Shown: positions 56,900 to 64,000 of the stretch, piece after piece
Position numbering within the stretch: position 1 is the first letter of the stretch
Layout of the letters: every line of letters starts with the position of its first letter
Translations under genes and position numbers: made by a program
The notes under the pieces: model-generated
Seen by the model: the letters and a program-made list of their open reading frames with translations, nothing else
Database searches by the model: none
Told to the model about the DNA's origin: nothing
NCBI RefSeq assembly: GCF_902502825.2
Contig: NZ_LR723670.1
Location: 62,001-126,000 of the forward strand
From: Pseudorhizobium flavum
GTDB lineage: Bacteria > Pseudomonadota > Alphaproteobacteria > Rhizobiales > Rhizobiaceae
Direction: 5' to 3'
DNA: 64,000 nucleotides

Positions 56900-57078
56900 G
56901 TGTCATCGGGTGCCGGCACCAGAATTTTACCAGATGAAAAAAATCGGGTGAATTTTTCCACCACCCATGCAAAAGTGCTTAAAGCCAGTCTGTTGCGGGG
57001 AAGACCGGTTGCCGCAGCTTGCCATCGAACGGCATGCGGGAGGACCCAGCTAACAACATTCTGAAACAGGGCTGAACG

Positions 57079-58071
57079 ATGAAGAAAACCCTTTTGACCC
57101 TCATGGCCGTTGCAGCAATGTCGGCGACCGCGCTGGCAGCGGAAATCAAGCCGGCGCTCGTCTACGGCACCGGCGGCAAGTTCGACAAATCCTTCAACGA
57201 GGCAGCCTTCGGTGGCGCCGAACAGTTCAAGAAGGAGACGGGGGTCGAGTATCGGGATTTCGAGCCTACGAGCGACACGCAGGGCGAGCAGGCGATCCGC
57301 AACTTTGCGAGCCGCGGCTTCAACCCGGTCGTGGCCGTCTCCTTCGCCTGGACCTCGGCCATGGAAAAGGTCGCAGCCGAGTTCCCGGACACCAAGTTCG
57401 TGATCGTGGATTCCGTCGTTGACCTGCCGAACGTCCGTTCAGTCGTCTACAAGGAAGAGGAGGGCTCCTACCTCGTTGGCCTCCTGGCCGGCATGGCTTC
57501 GCAGACCGGCAAGGTCGGCTTCGTCGGCGGCATGGATATTCCGCTGATCCGCAAGTTCGGCTGCGGCTATGTCCAGGGCGTCAAGGCGGCAAAGGCTGAC
57601 GCGACGGTCTTCCAGAACATGGTCGGCACCACGGGTGCAGCCTGGAACGACCCGGTCCGCGCCGGCGAGCTTACCAAGAACCAGATCGACCAGGGCGCAG
57701 ACGTCGTCTACGCGGCAGCCGGCGCCAGCGGCCTCGGAGTCCTTCAGACCGCAGCCGACAATGGCAAGCTCGGCATCGGCGTCGACTCCAACCAGAACCA
57801 CCTGCATCCCGGCAAGGTGCTGACCTCCATGGTCAAGCGCGTCGACCTCGCCGTCTACAACGCCTTCAAGGACACACAGGACGACAAGTTCACCGCGGGC
57901 GTTGAGGCACTAGGCGTCAAGGAAGACGGCGTCACCTACGCCGTCGATGAGAACAACAAGGCGCTGATCACGCCGGAAATGTCCGAGGCGGTCGAGAAGG
58001 CCAAGGCCGACATCATTGCGGGAACCGTCAAGGTTCACGACTACATGTCCGACAATTCCTGCCCGAAGTAA
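57079..58071 (+). CDS. BMP family nucleoside-binding ABC transporter protein
   Basis: The 330-residue periplasmic protein has a signal peptide (MKKTLLTLMAVAAMSATALA) without a lipobox Cys, then GTGGKFDKSFNEAAFGG, VDSVVDLPNV and GIGVDSNQNHLHPGKVLTS, the ligand-binding pattern of the BMP/PnrA purine nucleoside binding proteins. It delivers nucleosides to the permeases encoded downstream. It is the first gene of a seven-or-more gene operon; the 179 bp upstream show no clear riboswitch. Confidence 0.92.
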   Translation: MKKTLLTLMAVAAMSATALAAEIKPALVYGTGGKFDKSFNEAAFGGAEQFKKETGVEYRDFEPTSDTQGEQAIRNFASRGFNPVVAVSFAWTSAMEKVAAEFPDTKFVIVDSVVDLPNVRSVVYKEEEGSYLVGLLAGMASQTGKVGFVGGMDIPLIRKFGCGYVQGVKAAKADATVFQNMVGTTGAAWNDPVRAGELTKNQIDQGADVVYAAAGASGLGVLQTAADNGKLGIGVDSNQNHLHPGKVLTSMVKRVDLAVYNAFKDTQDDKFTAGVEALGVKEDGVTYAVDENNKALITPEMSEAVEKAKADIIAGTVKVHDYMSDNSCPK

Positions 58072-58080
58072 TCGAACCAA

Positions 58081-58109
58081 GGGCGCCTGCAGCAGTGCTG
58101 CAGGCGCCC
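58081..58109 (+). repeat. Perfect 14-bp hairpin between binding protein and ATPase genes
   Basis: GGGCGCCTGCAGCA and TGCTGCAGGCGCCC pair around a single G, directly after the binding-protein stop. There is no T-run, so it more likely protects the 3' end of the binding-protein message and lowers downstream expression than ends transcription fully. Confidence 0.7.
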
Positions 58110-58140
58110 TTGCCATATGCGCGATTTGAAAGGCGGACGC

Positions 58141-59664
58141 TTGAGCCTAGACCCTTCAGCCGTACCGGCGATCGAACTTGTGGGCATCGACAAGAGCTTC
58201 GGTCCCGTTCACGCCAACAAGAACATCAATCTCAACATCGCCAAGGGGACGATCCACGGCATTATCGGCGAGAATGGCGCCGGCAAGTCGACATTGATGT
58301 CGATTCTCTATGGATTTTATCAGGCAGACCAAGGCGAAATCCGCATTTCGGGAAAGCCCATACTGATCCGGGACAGCCAGGCTGCTATTGCCGCAGGGAT
58401 AGGCATGGTTCACCAGCACTTCATGCTGGTCGAGAACTTCACCGTTCTGGAGAACGTGATGCTCGGCGTCGAAGGCGGACAGTTCCTGGGACGGTCTGCC
58501 GACAAGGCGAGAGCCGAACTTGAGCGCCTGGAGAAGGAGTATGGGCTGGAAGTCGATCCGGATGGGATCATCGAAGAACTTCCCGTTGGGGCGCAACAGC
58601 GCGTCGAGATTCTCAAGGCGCTCTATCGTGGTGCGGATATCCTCATCCTCGACGAACCCACTGGTGTGCTGACGCCCGCAGAGGCCGACCACCTGTTCAA
58701 CGTCCTGCGTGTTCTGCGGGAGCAGGGAAAGACGATCATCCTGATCACCCACAAGCTGCGTGAGATCATGGCCATCACCGACTCGGTCTCCGTCATGCGC
58801 CGCGGCGAAATGGTCGCGACCCGCAAGACGGCGGAGACGACCGTGGAGGAACTCGCCGAGCTCATGGTGGGCCGCCATGTCCTCCTGCATGTGGAAAAGG
58901 GTGAGGCGAGGCCAGGGCCTGTCCTGCTGTCGGTGCGCAACCTGACGGTCAAGGATGCCCGCGGCGTTACCATGGTGGACAACGTTTCTTTCGATGTCCG
59001 AGCCGGCGAGATCGTCGGGATAGCCGGAGTTGCCGGCAACGGGCAGTCGGAACTGCTGGAGGCGATTGCCGGAATACGCAAACCCTTTTCAGGCGAAATC
59101 ATCATGGACGGCCAACCGGTGGCCGGACTTGATGCGGCTCGGCGCCGCGATCTCGGCCTCGCGCACATTCCGGAAGACCGGCATCACATGGGGCTCGTCC
59201 TGAAGTTCGAAGAGTATGAAAACTCCATCCTCGGCTATCACCGTGACCCGAAATACGGCCGCGGTGCCTTCCTCGATCTGAACGCGATCCGCAAGGATGC
59301 CGAAGACAAGATTGCAAAATACGATATCCGCCCGCCCAATGCGCGTCTGAGGACGGCGAACTTTTCCGGAGGCAACCAGCAGAAGATCGTGGTGGCGCGC
59401 GAGATCGAGCGGGACCCAAAGCTGCTTATCGTTGGCCAGCCCACACGCGGCGTCGACGTCGGTGCGATAGAATTCATCCACCGCCGGATCATCGAGACGC
59501 GCGACGCAGGCAAGGCCGTCCTTTTGGTTTCTGTCGAACTGGACGAGATCCGCTCGCTTTCGGACCGCATCCTCGTCATGTTCGCCGGCCGCATCGTTGG
59601 CGAAAAGACCGGCGAAACCGAAGAACAGACACTCGGCCTGATGATGGCCGGTATTGCGGCGTGA
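58141..59664 (+). CDS. Nucleoside ABC transporter ATPase (two ATPase domains)
   Basis: The 507-residue protein has a first ATPase domain with Walker A GENGAGKS at 43-50 and a second with a degenerate Walker A (GVAGNGQSELLEAIAG) plus the FSGGNQQKIVVARE signature, as in the RbsA/MglA/YufO class. It energises import. The TTG start is chosen because AAAGGCGG lies 4-9 bases upstream; an ATG 24 bases earlier is directly behind the hairpin and lacks a ribosome site. Confidence 0.92.
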   Translation: MSLDPSAVPAIELVGIDKSFGPVHANKNINLNIAKGTIHGIIGENGAGKSTLMSILYGFYQADQGEIRISGKPILIRDSQAAIAAGIGMVHQHFMLVENFTVLENVMLGVEGGQFLGRSADKARAELERLEKEYGLEVDPDGIIEELPVGAQQRVEILKALYRGADILILDEPTGVLTPAEADHLFNVLRVLREQGKTIILITHKLREIMAITDSVSVMRRGEMVATRKTAETTVEELAELMVGRHVLLHVEKGEARPGPVLLSVRNLTVKDARGVTMVDNVSFDVRAGEIVGIAGVAGNGQSELLEAIAGIRKPFSGEIIMDGQPVAGLDAARRRDLGLAHIPEDRHHMGLVLKFEEYENSILGYHRDPKYGRGAFLDLNAIRKDAEDKIAKYDIRPPNARLRTANFSGGNQQKIVVAREIERDPKLLIVGQPTRGVDVGAIEFIHRRIIETRDAGKAVLLVSVELDEIRSLSDRILVMFAGRIVGEKTGETEEQTLGLMMAGIAA

Positions 59665-59671
59665 GGTCGAC

Positions 59672-60775
59672 ATGACGACAGCATCCGTGCCGCTTCCCAA
59701 CTGGATCAGCTATGGCCTGATCCCCCTGATCAACCTTCTCCTGGCTTTCTTCTTCTCCGGGCTGGTGGTCTGGTGGATCGGCGAGAGTCCCTGGGAGGCT
59801 CTGAAGTTTCTGATCCAGGGCTCGCTCGGTCGTGGCGACGCCATAGGTTTCACCCTCTTCTATGCCACCAGCTTCATCTTTACCGGGTTATCGGTCGCCG
59901 TCGCCTTCCATGCCGGCCTCTTCAACATCGGTTCGGAAGGGCAGGCCTATGTCGGTGGGCTTGGTGCCGCGCTGGCTGCACTTGCCCTCGACCACTACGT
60001 GCCATGGTACGTGACAATGCCCTTCGCCGTCGCAGGGGCTGCGATCTTCGGCGCCGCCTGGGCCTTCATTCCTGCCTGGCTGCAGGCCAAGCGCGGCAGC
60101 CACATCGTCATCACCACGATCATGTTCAACTTCATCGGCGCAGCGCTGATGGTCTACCTGCTGGTCAATGTGCTGATCGTGCCAGGCAAGATGGCGCCCG
60201 AAACGCGCACTTTCCTGGAGGGTGGCCAACTGCCCAAGCTCGACTGGCTGATGGCACTCTTCGGTCTGAAGCTAGGGCCGGCGCCCTTCAACGTGTCGTT
60301 CCTGATCGCGCTGGTGATGTGTTACCTCGTCTGGTTGCTGATCTGGCGTACCAAGCTCGGCTATGAGATGCGCACGCTCGGGATCAGCCCGTCGGCAGCG
60401 ATCTATGCCGGGGTTCCCTACGTCCGTACCGTCATAATCGCCATGCTGATCTCCGGCGCGCTGGCCGGAATGATGGCGTTGAATGCCGTCAATGGCGCTG
60501 CAGCCCGGTTGCAGGTGGAATTTGTCGCCGGCGCGGGTTTCGTCGGGATCGCCGTCTCGCTGATGGGGCGCAGCCATCCGGTGGGGATCATCCTGGCAGC
60601 CATCCTGTTCGGCATCCTCTACCAGGGCGGCGCCGACCTGTCCTTCGAGATGCCGACCATCACGCGCGACATGATCGTCGTCATCCAGGGCCTCGTGATC
60701 CTGTTTGCCGGTGCGCTGGAGCACATGCTGCGTCCCGCGATTGTGCGTGTCTATCAACAGATTGCCAGAGCCTGA
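59672..60775 (+). CDS. Nucleoside ABC transporter permease 1
   Basis: The 367-residue BPD_transp_2 family permease has about eight to ten membrane helices and motifs FHAGLFNIGSEGQAYVGGLG and MALNAVNGAAARLQVEFVAGAGFVGI, as in the YufP-type nucleoside permeases. It starts 7 bp after the ATPase stop with GAGGTCGAC before the ATG. Confidence 0.92.
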   Translation: MTTASVPLPNWISYGLIPLINLLLAFFFSGLVVWWIGESPWEALKFLIQGSLGRGDAIGFTLFYATSFIFTGLSVAVAFHAGLFNIGSEGQAYVGGLGAALAALALDHYVPWYVTMPFAVAGAAIFGAAWAFIPAWLQAKRGSHIVITTIMFNFIGAALMVYLLVNVLIVPGKMAPETRTFLEGGQLPKLDWLMALFGLKLGPAPFNVSFLIALVMCYLVWLLIWRTKLGYEMRTLGISPSAAIYAGVPYVRTVIIAMLISGALAGMMALNAVNGAAARLQVEFVAGAGFVGIAVSLMGRSHPVGIILAAILFGILYQGGADLSFEMPTITRDMIVVIQGLVILFAGALEHMLRPAIVRVYQQIARA

Positions 60776-60785
60776 GGAGGGACGG

Positions 60786-61757
60786 ATGGAGTTCTTTGAT
60801 ATTCTCGTCAGCATCCTCGGCTCCGCCTTGCGACTGTCGATCCCGCTCCTGTTCACCGCGCTTGCCGGCCTGTTTTCCGAACGTGCCGGGGTCTTCGACA
60901 TCGGCCTTGAGGGGAAGATGCTGGCGGCCGCCTTTGCTTCCGCCTGTGCCGCCTATGTGACCGGATCGGCCTGGCTTGGCCTGCTGGCCGGCATTGGGGT
61001 GTCGATCGTCTTCTCCCTCGTCCACGGTTTTGCCTCGATCACCAATCGCGGCAACCAGATTGTCTCGGGCGTGGCGCTGAACTTCGTCGCCATGGGACTG
61101 ACGGTGGTTCTTGGCCAGGCATGGTTCGGGCAGGGGGGACGTACCCCGCAGGTGCCGGGCGACGGACGATTTTCTCCGATCATCCTGCCCGGGGCCGATG
61201 CAGTGCGCGACGTGCCGATCATCGGCCCGCTCTATGCCAATGTCATCTCCGGCCACAACATCCTCGCCTACATGGCGTTCCTGGCGGTTCCCATTGCCTG
61301 GTGGGTCCTGTTCCGCACCCGATTCGGCCTGCGTCTCCGTGCCGTTGGCGAAAATCCCGGAGCCGTGGATACGGCTGGCATCTCGGTGACATGGATGCGG
61401 TACCGCGCCGTCATCGTGGCCGGTTTCCTCTGCGGCTTCTCGGGCACCTATCTTGCCATTGCCCAGTCGGCCGCCTTCATTAACAACATGTCGGCGGGCA
61501 AGGGCTATATCGCACTCGCCGCACTGATCTTTGCGAAGTGGAAGCCGGTGCCGGTGATGTTCGCCTGCCTGCTCTTCGGCTTCCTGGATGCAGTCGCCAA
61601 TTTCATGCAGGGCAAGTCGGTCCCGGGCATCGGCGAAGTGCCCGTCCAGATATTCCAGGCACTGCCCTACATCCTCACCATTGTACTCCTTGCCGGCTTC
61701 ATCGGTGTCGCCCATGCGCCGAAGGCGGGCGGTGTCCCCTATGTGAAGGAACGCTGA
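60786..61757 (+). CDS. Nucleoside ABC transporter permease 2
   Basis: The 323-residue second permease has SERAGVFDIGLEGKMLAAAF near the start and INNMSAGKGYIALAALIFAKW, the YufQ-type pattern. It follows 10 bp after permease 1 with GAGGAGG before the ATG, and cdd follows 3 bp later. Confidence 0.92.
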   Translation: MEFFDILVSILGSALRLSIPLLFTALAGLFSERAGVFDIGLEGKMLAAAFASACAAYVTGSAWLGLLAGIGVSIVFSLVHGFASITNRGNQIVSGVALNFVAMGLTVVLGQAWFGQGGRTPQVPGDGRFSPIILPGADAVRDVPIIGPLYANVISGHNILAYMAFLAVPIAWWVLFRTRFGLRLRAVGENPGAVDTAGISVTWMRYRAVIVAGFLCGFSGTYLAIAQSAAFINNMSAGKGYIALAALIFAKWKPVPVMFACLLFGFLDAVANFMQGKSVPGIGEVPVQIFQALPYILTIVLLAGFIGVAHAPKAGGVPYVKER

Positions 61758-61760
61758 CGC

Positions 61761-62153
61761 ATGTCCCACGAGCTCTTCGAGGCTGCCCGGGAAGCAATGG
61801 CGAGAGCCTATGCGCCCTATTCGAAATTTCCGGTGGGGGCGGCGATCCGTGCCGATGATGGCAGTGTCTATGTGGGCGCCAACATCGAGAACATTTCCTT
61901 TCCTCAGGGCTGGTGCGCCGAGCCGACTGCGATCGGCGCGATGATCATGGGCGGCGGTAACCGTATCGAGGAGATCGCGGTGATCGCCGAGAAACTGCCG
62001 CTCTGTACCCCCTGCGGTGGCTGCCGGCAGAAGATTGCCGAGTTCGCGTCGGCGGATACACGGATTTATCTCTGCGACGATCAGGGGGTCCAGAAGACAG
62101 TGACCATGGCTGAACTCCTGCCCTACGCCTTCGAGACGGACGTGATCGGATGA
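61761..62153 (+). CDS. cdd: Cytidine deaminase
   Basis: The 130-residue zinc deaminase has WCAEP at 51-55, with Cys52 and Glu54 as zinc ligand and catalytic acid, and PCGGC at 84-88 with Cys85 and Cys88. It converts cytidine and deoxycytidine to uridine forms. It overlaps the nucleoside phosphorylase gene by 4 bases. Confidence 0.94.
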   Translation: MSHELFEAAREAMARAYAPYSKFPVGAAIRADDGSVYVGANIENISFPQGWCAEPTAIGAMIMGGGNRIEEIAVIAEKLPLCTPCGGCRQKIAEFASADTRIYLCDDQGVQKTVTMAELLPYAFETDVIG

Positions 62154-62950
62154 GGGACGTTGCGGATCTTCTCGTCGATCGGTTGAACGGGCTGATGCCG
62201 CGTTGCGCCGTCGTGCTTGGCTCTGGCCTTGGCTCGCTGGTCGAGAACATCTCCGATCCGGTTCGCATTCCCTATCGCGACCTGCCGGGTTTTCCGGTGA
62301 GTGGTGTGACAGGTCATGCGGGCGAACTCGTCGCCGGCCATCTGGGTCGGGAGCCGGTCATCATGCTTTCGGGCCGTGCCCACTACTACGAGAAGGGCGA
62401 CCCGCGCGCCATGCGCTTCCCTATCGAGGTTTTGAAGGGGCTTGGCGTCCAGTCGCTTGTCCTGACGAACTCTGCGGGTTCTCTGCGTCAGGACATGCCG
62501 CCGGGCTCGGTGATGCAGATCACCGACCACATCAACTACTCTGGCATGAATCCTCTGATCGGGGAGGAGGGCGACCGGCGGTTCGTGGGAATGACCAACG
62601 CCTATGATGCCGAAATCGCAACCGACATGCGCAACGCGGCGATACGCTGCGGCATCCCGCTGTTCACCGGCGTCTACATGTGGTTTTCCGGCCCGAGCTT
62701 TGAGACGCCGGCGGAAATCCGGATGGCGCGGACTTTGGGAGCAGATGCCGTCGGTATGTCCACCGTCCCGGAGGTGATCCTGGCACGCTTCTTCGGTCTG
62801 CGCGTTGCCGCGGCTTCGGTGATCACGAATTTCGGTGCCGGCATGACCGGAGGGGAGCTCAGTCACGAGGAGACGAAGGATATGGCGCCTGTCGGCGGCC
62901 GCCGCCTAGCCGCCATCCTTGAGGAAATGCTGGCGGACAAGGGACTGTGA
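62150..62950 (+). CDS. punA: Purine nucleoside phosphorylase, trimeric type
   Basis: The 266-residue PNP has VVLGSGLGSLVENI, the phosphate-binding SGRAHYYE and TNSAGSL segments, and GPSFETPAEIRM with the base-binding MSTVPEVILAR, typical of the high-molecular-weight trimeric class, not the hexameric DeoD class. It phosphorolyses inosine, guanosine and their deoxy forms. The gene starts inside cdd. Confidence 0.92.
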   Translation: MRDVADLLVDRLNGLMPRCAVVLGSGLGSLVENISDPVRIPYRDLPGFPVSGVTGHAGELVAGHLGREPVIMLSGRAHYYEKGDPRAMRFPIEVLKGLGVQSLVLTNSAGSLRQDMPPGSVMQITDHINYSGMNPLIGEEGDRRFVGMTNAYDAEIATDMRNAAIRCGIPLFTGVYMWFSGPSFETPAEIRMARTLGADAVGMSTVPEVILARFFGLRVAAASVITNFGAGMTGGELSHEETKDMAPVGGRRLAAILEEMLADKGL

Positions 62951-63060
62951 CACAGACCGGTGCAGGTTTTTGGTCACCCTTGCATGGGATTGCGAAAATC
63001 GGCGGGTTGCGTCCGATCGTTTGAACGCCGATGATGAAGCCTGACGAGGAGGTATCAGCC

Positions 63061-63831
63061 ATGGAGATCAACACTCCGCGGGAAGCCGCCAGCTTCGCGC
63101 TTTCTCTGCTCGACCTCACCAACCTTCGCGATGATTGCGATGCGGCTGCGATCGAGACACTGTGCCGGCGGGCGCAAACCCCTTACGGCTCTGCGGCCGC
63201 GATCTGCATCTGGCCGCGATTCGTGGCGCAGGCGAGGGCGCTCCTCGGGCAGGGGCATCCGGTCCGTATCGCGACAGTGGTGAATTTCCCGTCGGGCGAC
63301 CTTCCGGTAATCGATGTGGTGGAGGAGACGCGGCAGGCGATCGCCGATGGTGCCGATGAGATCGACCTCGTCATTCCCTACCGACGCCTTCTTGATGGCG
63401 ACGAAGCCGCCGTCACCGACATGGTCGAGGCAGTACGCATTGCCTGCCCACAGGCCTGCCTCAAGGTCATCCTGGAGACCGGCGAACTCAAGGACAGCGT
63501 CCTGATAGGCCGGGCATCCGAACTGGCGATCGCGGCCGGTGCCGATTTCATCAAGACCTCCACGGGCAAGGTGTCCGTCAACGCCACGCTCGAGGCTGCG
63601 GACATTATGCTGCGCACCATCCGAGCGTCCCGGAAGCGCGTCGGCTTTAAGCCCGCAGGGGGTATCGCCACGGTCTCCGACGCAGACCTCTATCTGCGGC
63701 TTGCCGAAACCATCATGGGGCCGAATTGGGTCATGCCGTCGACGTTCCGGTTTGGTGCGTCCGGTCTTCTCGACGACATTCTGGCGGTGCTGAGTGGCGC
63801 CGCCTCGCCGCGCGCAGCCACGGGCTACTGA
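63061..63831 (+). CDS. deoC: Deoxyribose-phosphate aldolase
   Basis: The 256-residue class I aldolase has EIDLVIPYRRLLDG, LKVILETGELKD and ADFIKTSTGK, where the Lys forms the Schiff base, then VGFKPAGGI with the second Lys. It splits deoxyribose 5-phosphate into acetaldehyde and glyceraldehyde 3-phosphate. GAGGAGG precedes the ATG by 9 bases, so the longer ORF start is rejected. It lies 110 bp after the phosphorylase. Confidence 0.94.
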   Translation: MEINTPREAASFALSLLDLTNLRDDCDAAAIETLCRRAQTPYGSAAAICIWPRFVAQARALLGQGHPVRIATVVNFPSGDLPVIDVVEETRQAIADGADEIDLVIPYRRLLDGDEAAVTDMVEAVRIACPQACLKVILETGELKDSVLIGRASELAIAAGADFIKTSTGKVSVNATLEAADIMLRTIRASRKRVGFKPAGGIATVSDADLYLRLAETIMGPNWVMPSTFRFGASGLLDDILAVLSGAASPRAATGY

Positions 63832-63835
63832 CGGC

Positions 63836-64000
63836 ATGATTCCCCAGGAGATCATCCGCCGGAAGCGCGACGGGCAGGAGCTTGCGGCTGAGGAGATCTC
63901 GGCCTTCATCGAAAGGCTGACCCGCGACGATATCAGCGAAGGGCAAGCTGCTGCCTTCGCCATGGCTGTCTTCTTTCGGGGCATGTCCCGCGACGAAACG
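63836..64000 (+). CDS. deoA: Thymidine phosphorylase (N-terminal part)
   Basis: Fifty-five codons are seen before the right edge. They read MIPQEIIRRKRDG, then EEISAFIERLTRDD and AFAMAVFFRGMSRDET, the N-terminal alpha domain of thymidine phosphorylase. It starts 4 bases after the deoC stop and closes the nucleoside salvage set in the window. Confidence 0.9.
   Translation, partial: MIPQEIIRRKRDGQELAAEEISAFIERLTRDDISEGQAAAFAMAVFFRGMSRDET

Noticed and set aside
56900..57078. Purine riboswitch before the nucleoside binding protein gene
   Set aside because: None of the conserved loop sequences of purine or preQ1 riboswitches are visible; only AT-rich promoter-like sequence.

Overview
The window looks like a stretch of the main chromosome of an alphaproteobacterium of the Rhizobiaceae (Rhizobium, Agrobacterium or Ensifer type). 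The evidence is the high-GC coding bias and the family-specific proteins: rhizobial-type cycM, pheA and kdsB, the dnaX/4.5S RNA/ybaB/recR block, a periplasmic-type BMP nucleoside ABC system, and small RNAs of the alpha-rhizobial 'alpha-r' type. I see no phage, insertion sequence, CRISPR array or rRNA. Genus assignment is inference from gene content, not from a search.

Region 1 (1-16 kb) is mostly housekeeping. It holds a partial lytic transglycosylase, recR, ybaB, dnaX and the 4.5S SRP RNA gene upstream of dnaX, all on the minus strand. These are followed by a HIT protein, nudC, pheA, kdsB, a membrane-anchored cytochrome c with a long Ala/Pro tail, an auxin-efflux-type carrier, adenosine kinase, an SH3-domain exported protein, a 2-hydroxyacid dehydrogenase, a GNAT enzyme, moeB and recF. 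Region 2 (16-25 kb) holds dnaJ and dnaK with an RpoH-like promoter, the bifunctional penicillin-binding protein mrcA, a decayed metallophosphoesterase, and a run of very small secreted, lipoprotein or membrane proteins. Region 3 (24.8-28.1 kb) is rich in RNA. An alpha-r14-type sRNA with three CCTCCTCCC motifs lies before a cspA-type gene with a long leader. After it come a structured terminated element of unknown nature and, between marR and polA, an sRNA candidate with three pyrimidine-loop hairpins.

Region 4 (28-39.8 kb) contains polA, whose 3'-5' exonuclease domain has lost key carboxylates, and a complete C-P lyase operon. The operon runs phnG-H-I-J-K-L, acetyltransferase, DUF1045 2H-phosphoesterase, phnM, phnN. 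It is read away from a divergent phnF repressor across a perfect palindromic operator. PhnG-L attach a phosphonate to ribose-1-triphosphate after PhnM removes pyrophosphate, and PhnJ cleaves the C-P bond. The 2H-phosphoesterase may open the resulting cyclic phosphate in place of PhnP, and PhnN remakes PRPP. A 31-codon membrane-peptide ORF sits on the opposite strand in the only sizeable gap inside phnG-L. No phnCDE transporter is in the window.

Region 5 (39.8-57 kb) has gpmA, dapB, an MsbA-like ABC exporter, glk with mgsA, mepA, the yejABEF peptide importer with ghrA, pncB, small envelope proteins, tRNA-Ser(GGA) and msrA. Region 6 (57-64 kb) is one long nucleoside uptake and salvage operon: BMP-type binding protein, double ATPase, two permeases, cytidine deaminase, purine nucleoside phosphorylase, deoC, and the start of deoA at the window edge. 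Imported nucleosides are deaminated or phosphorolysed, and the deoxyribose phosphate is sent to glycolysis by DeoC.
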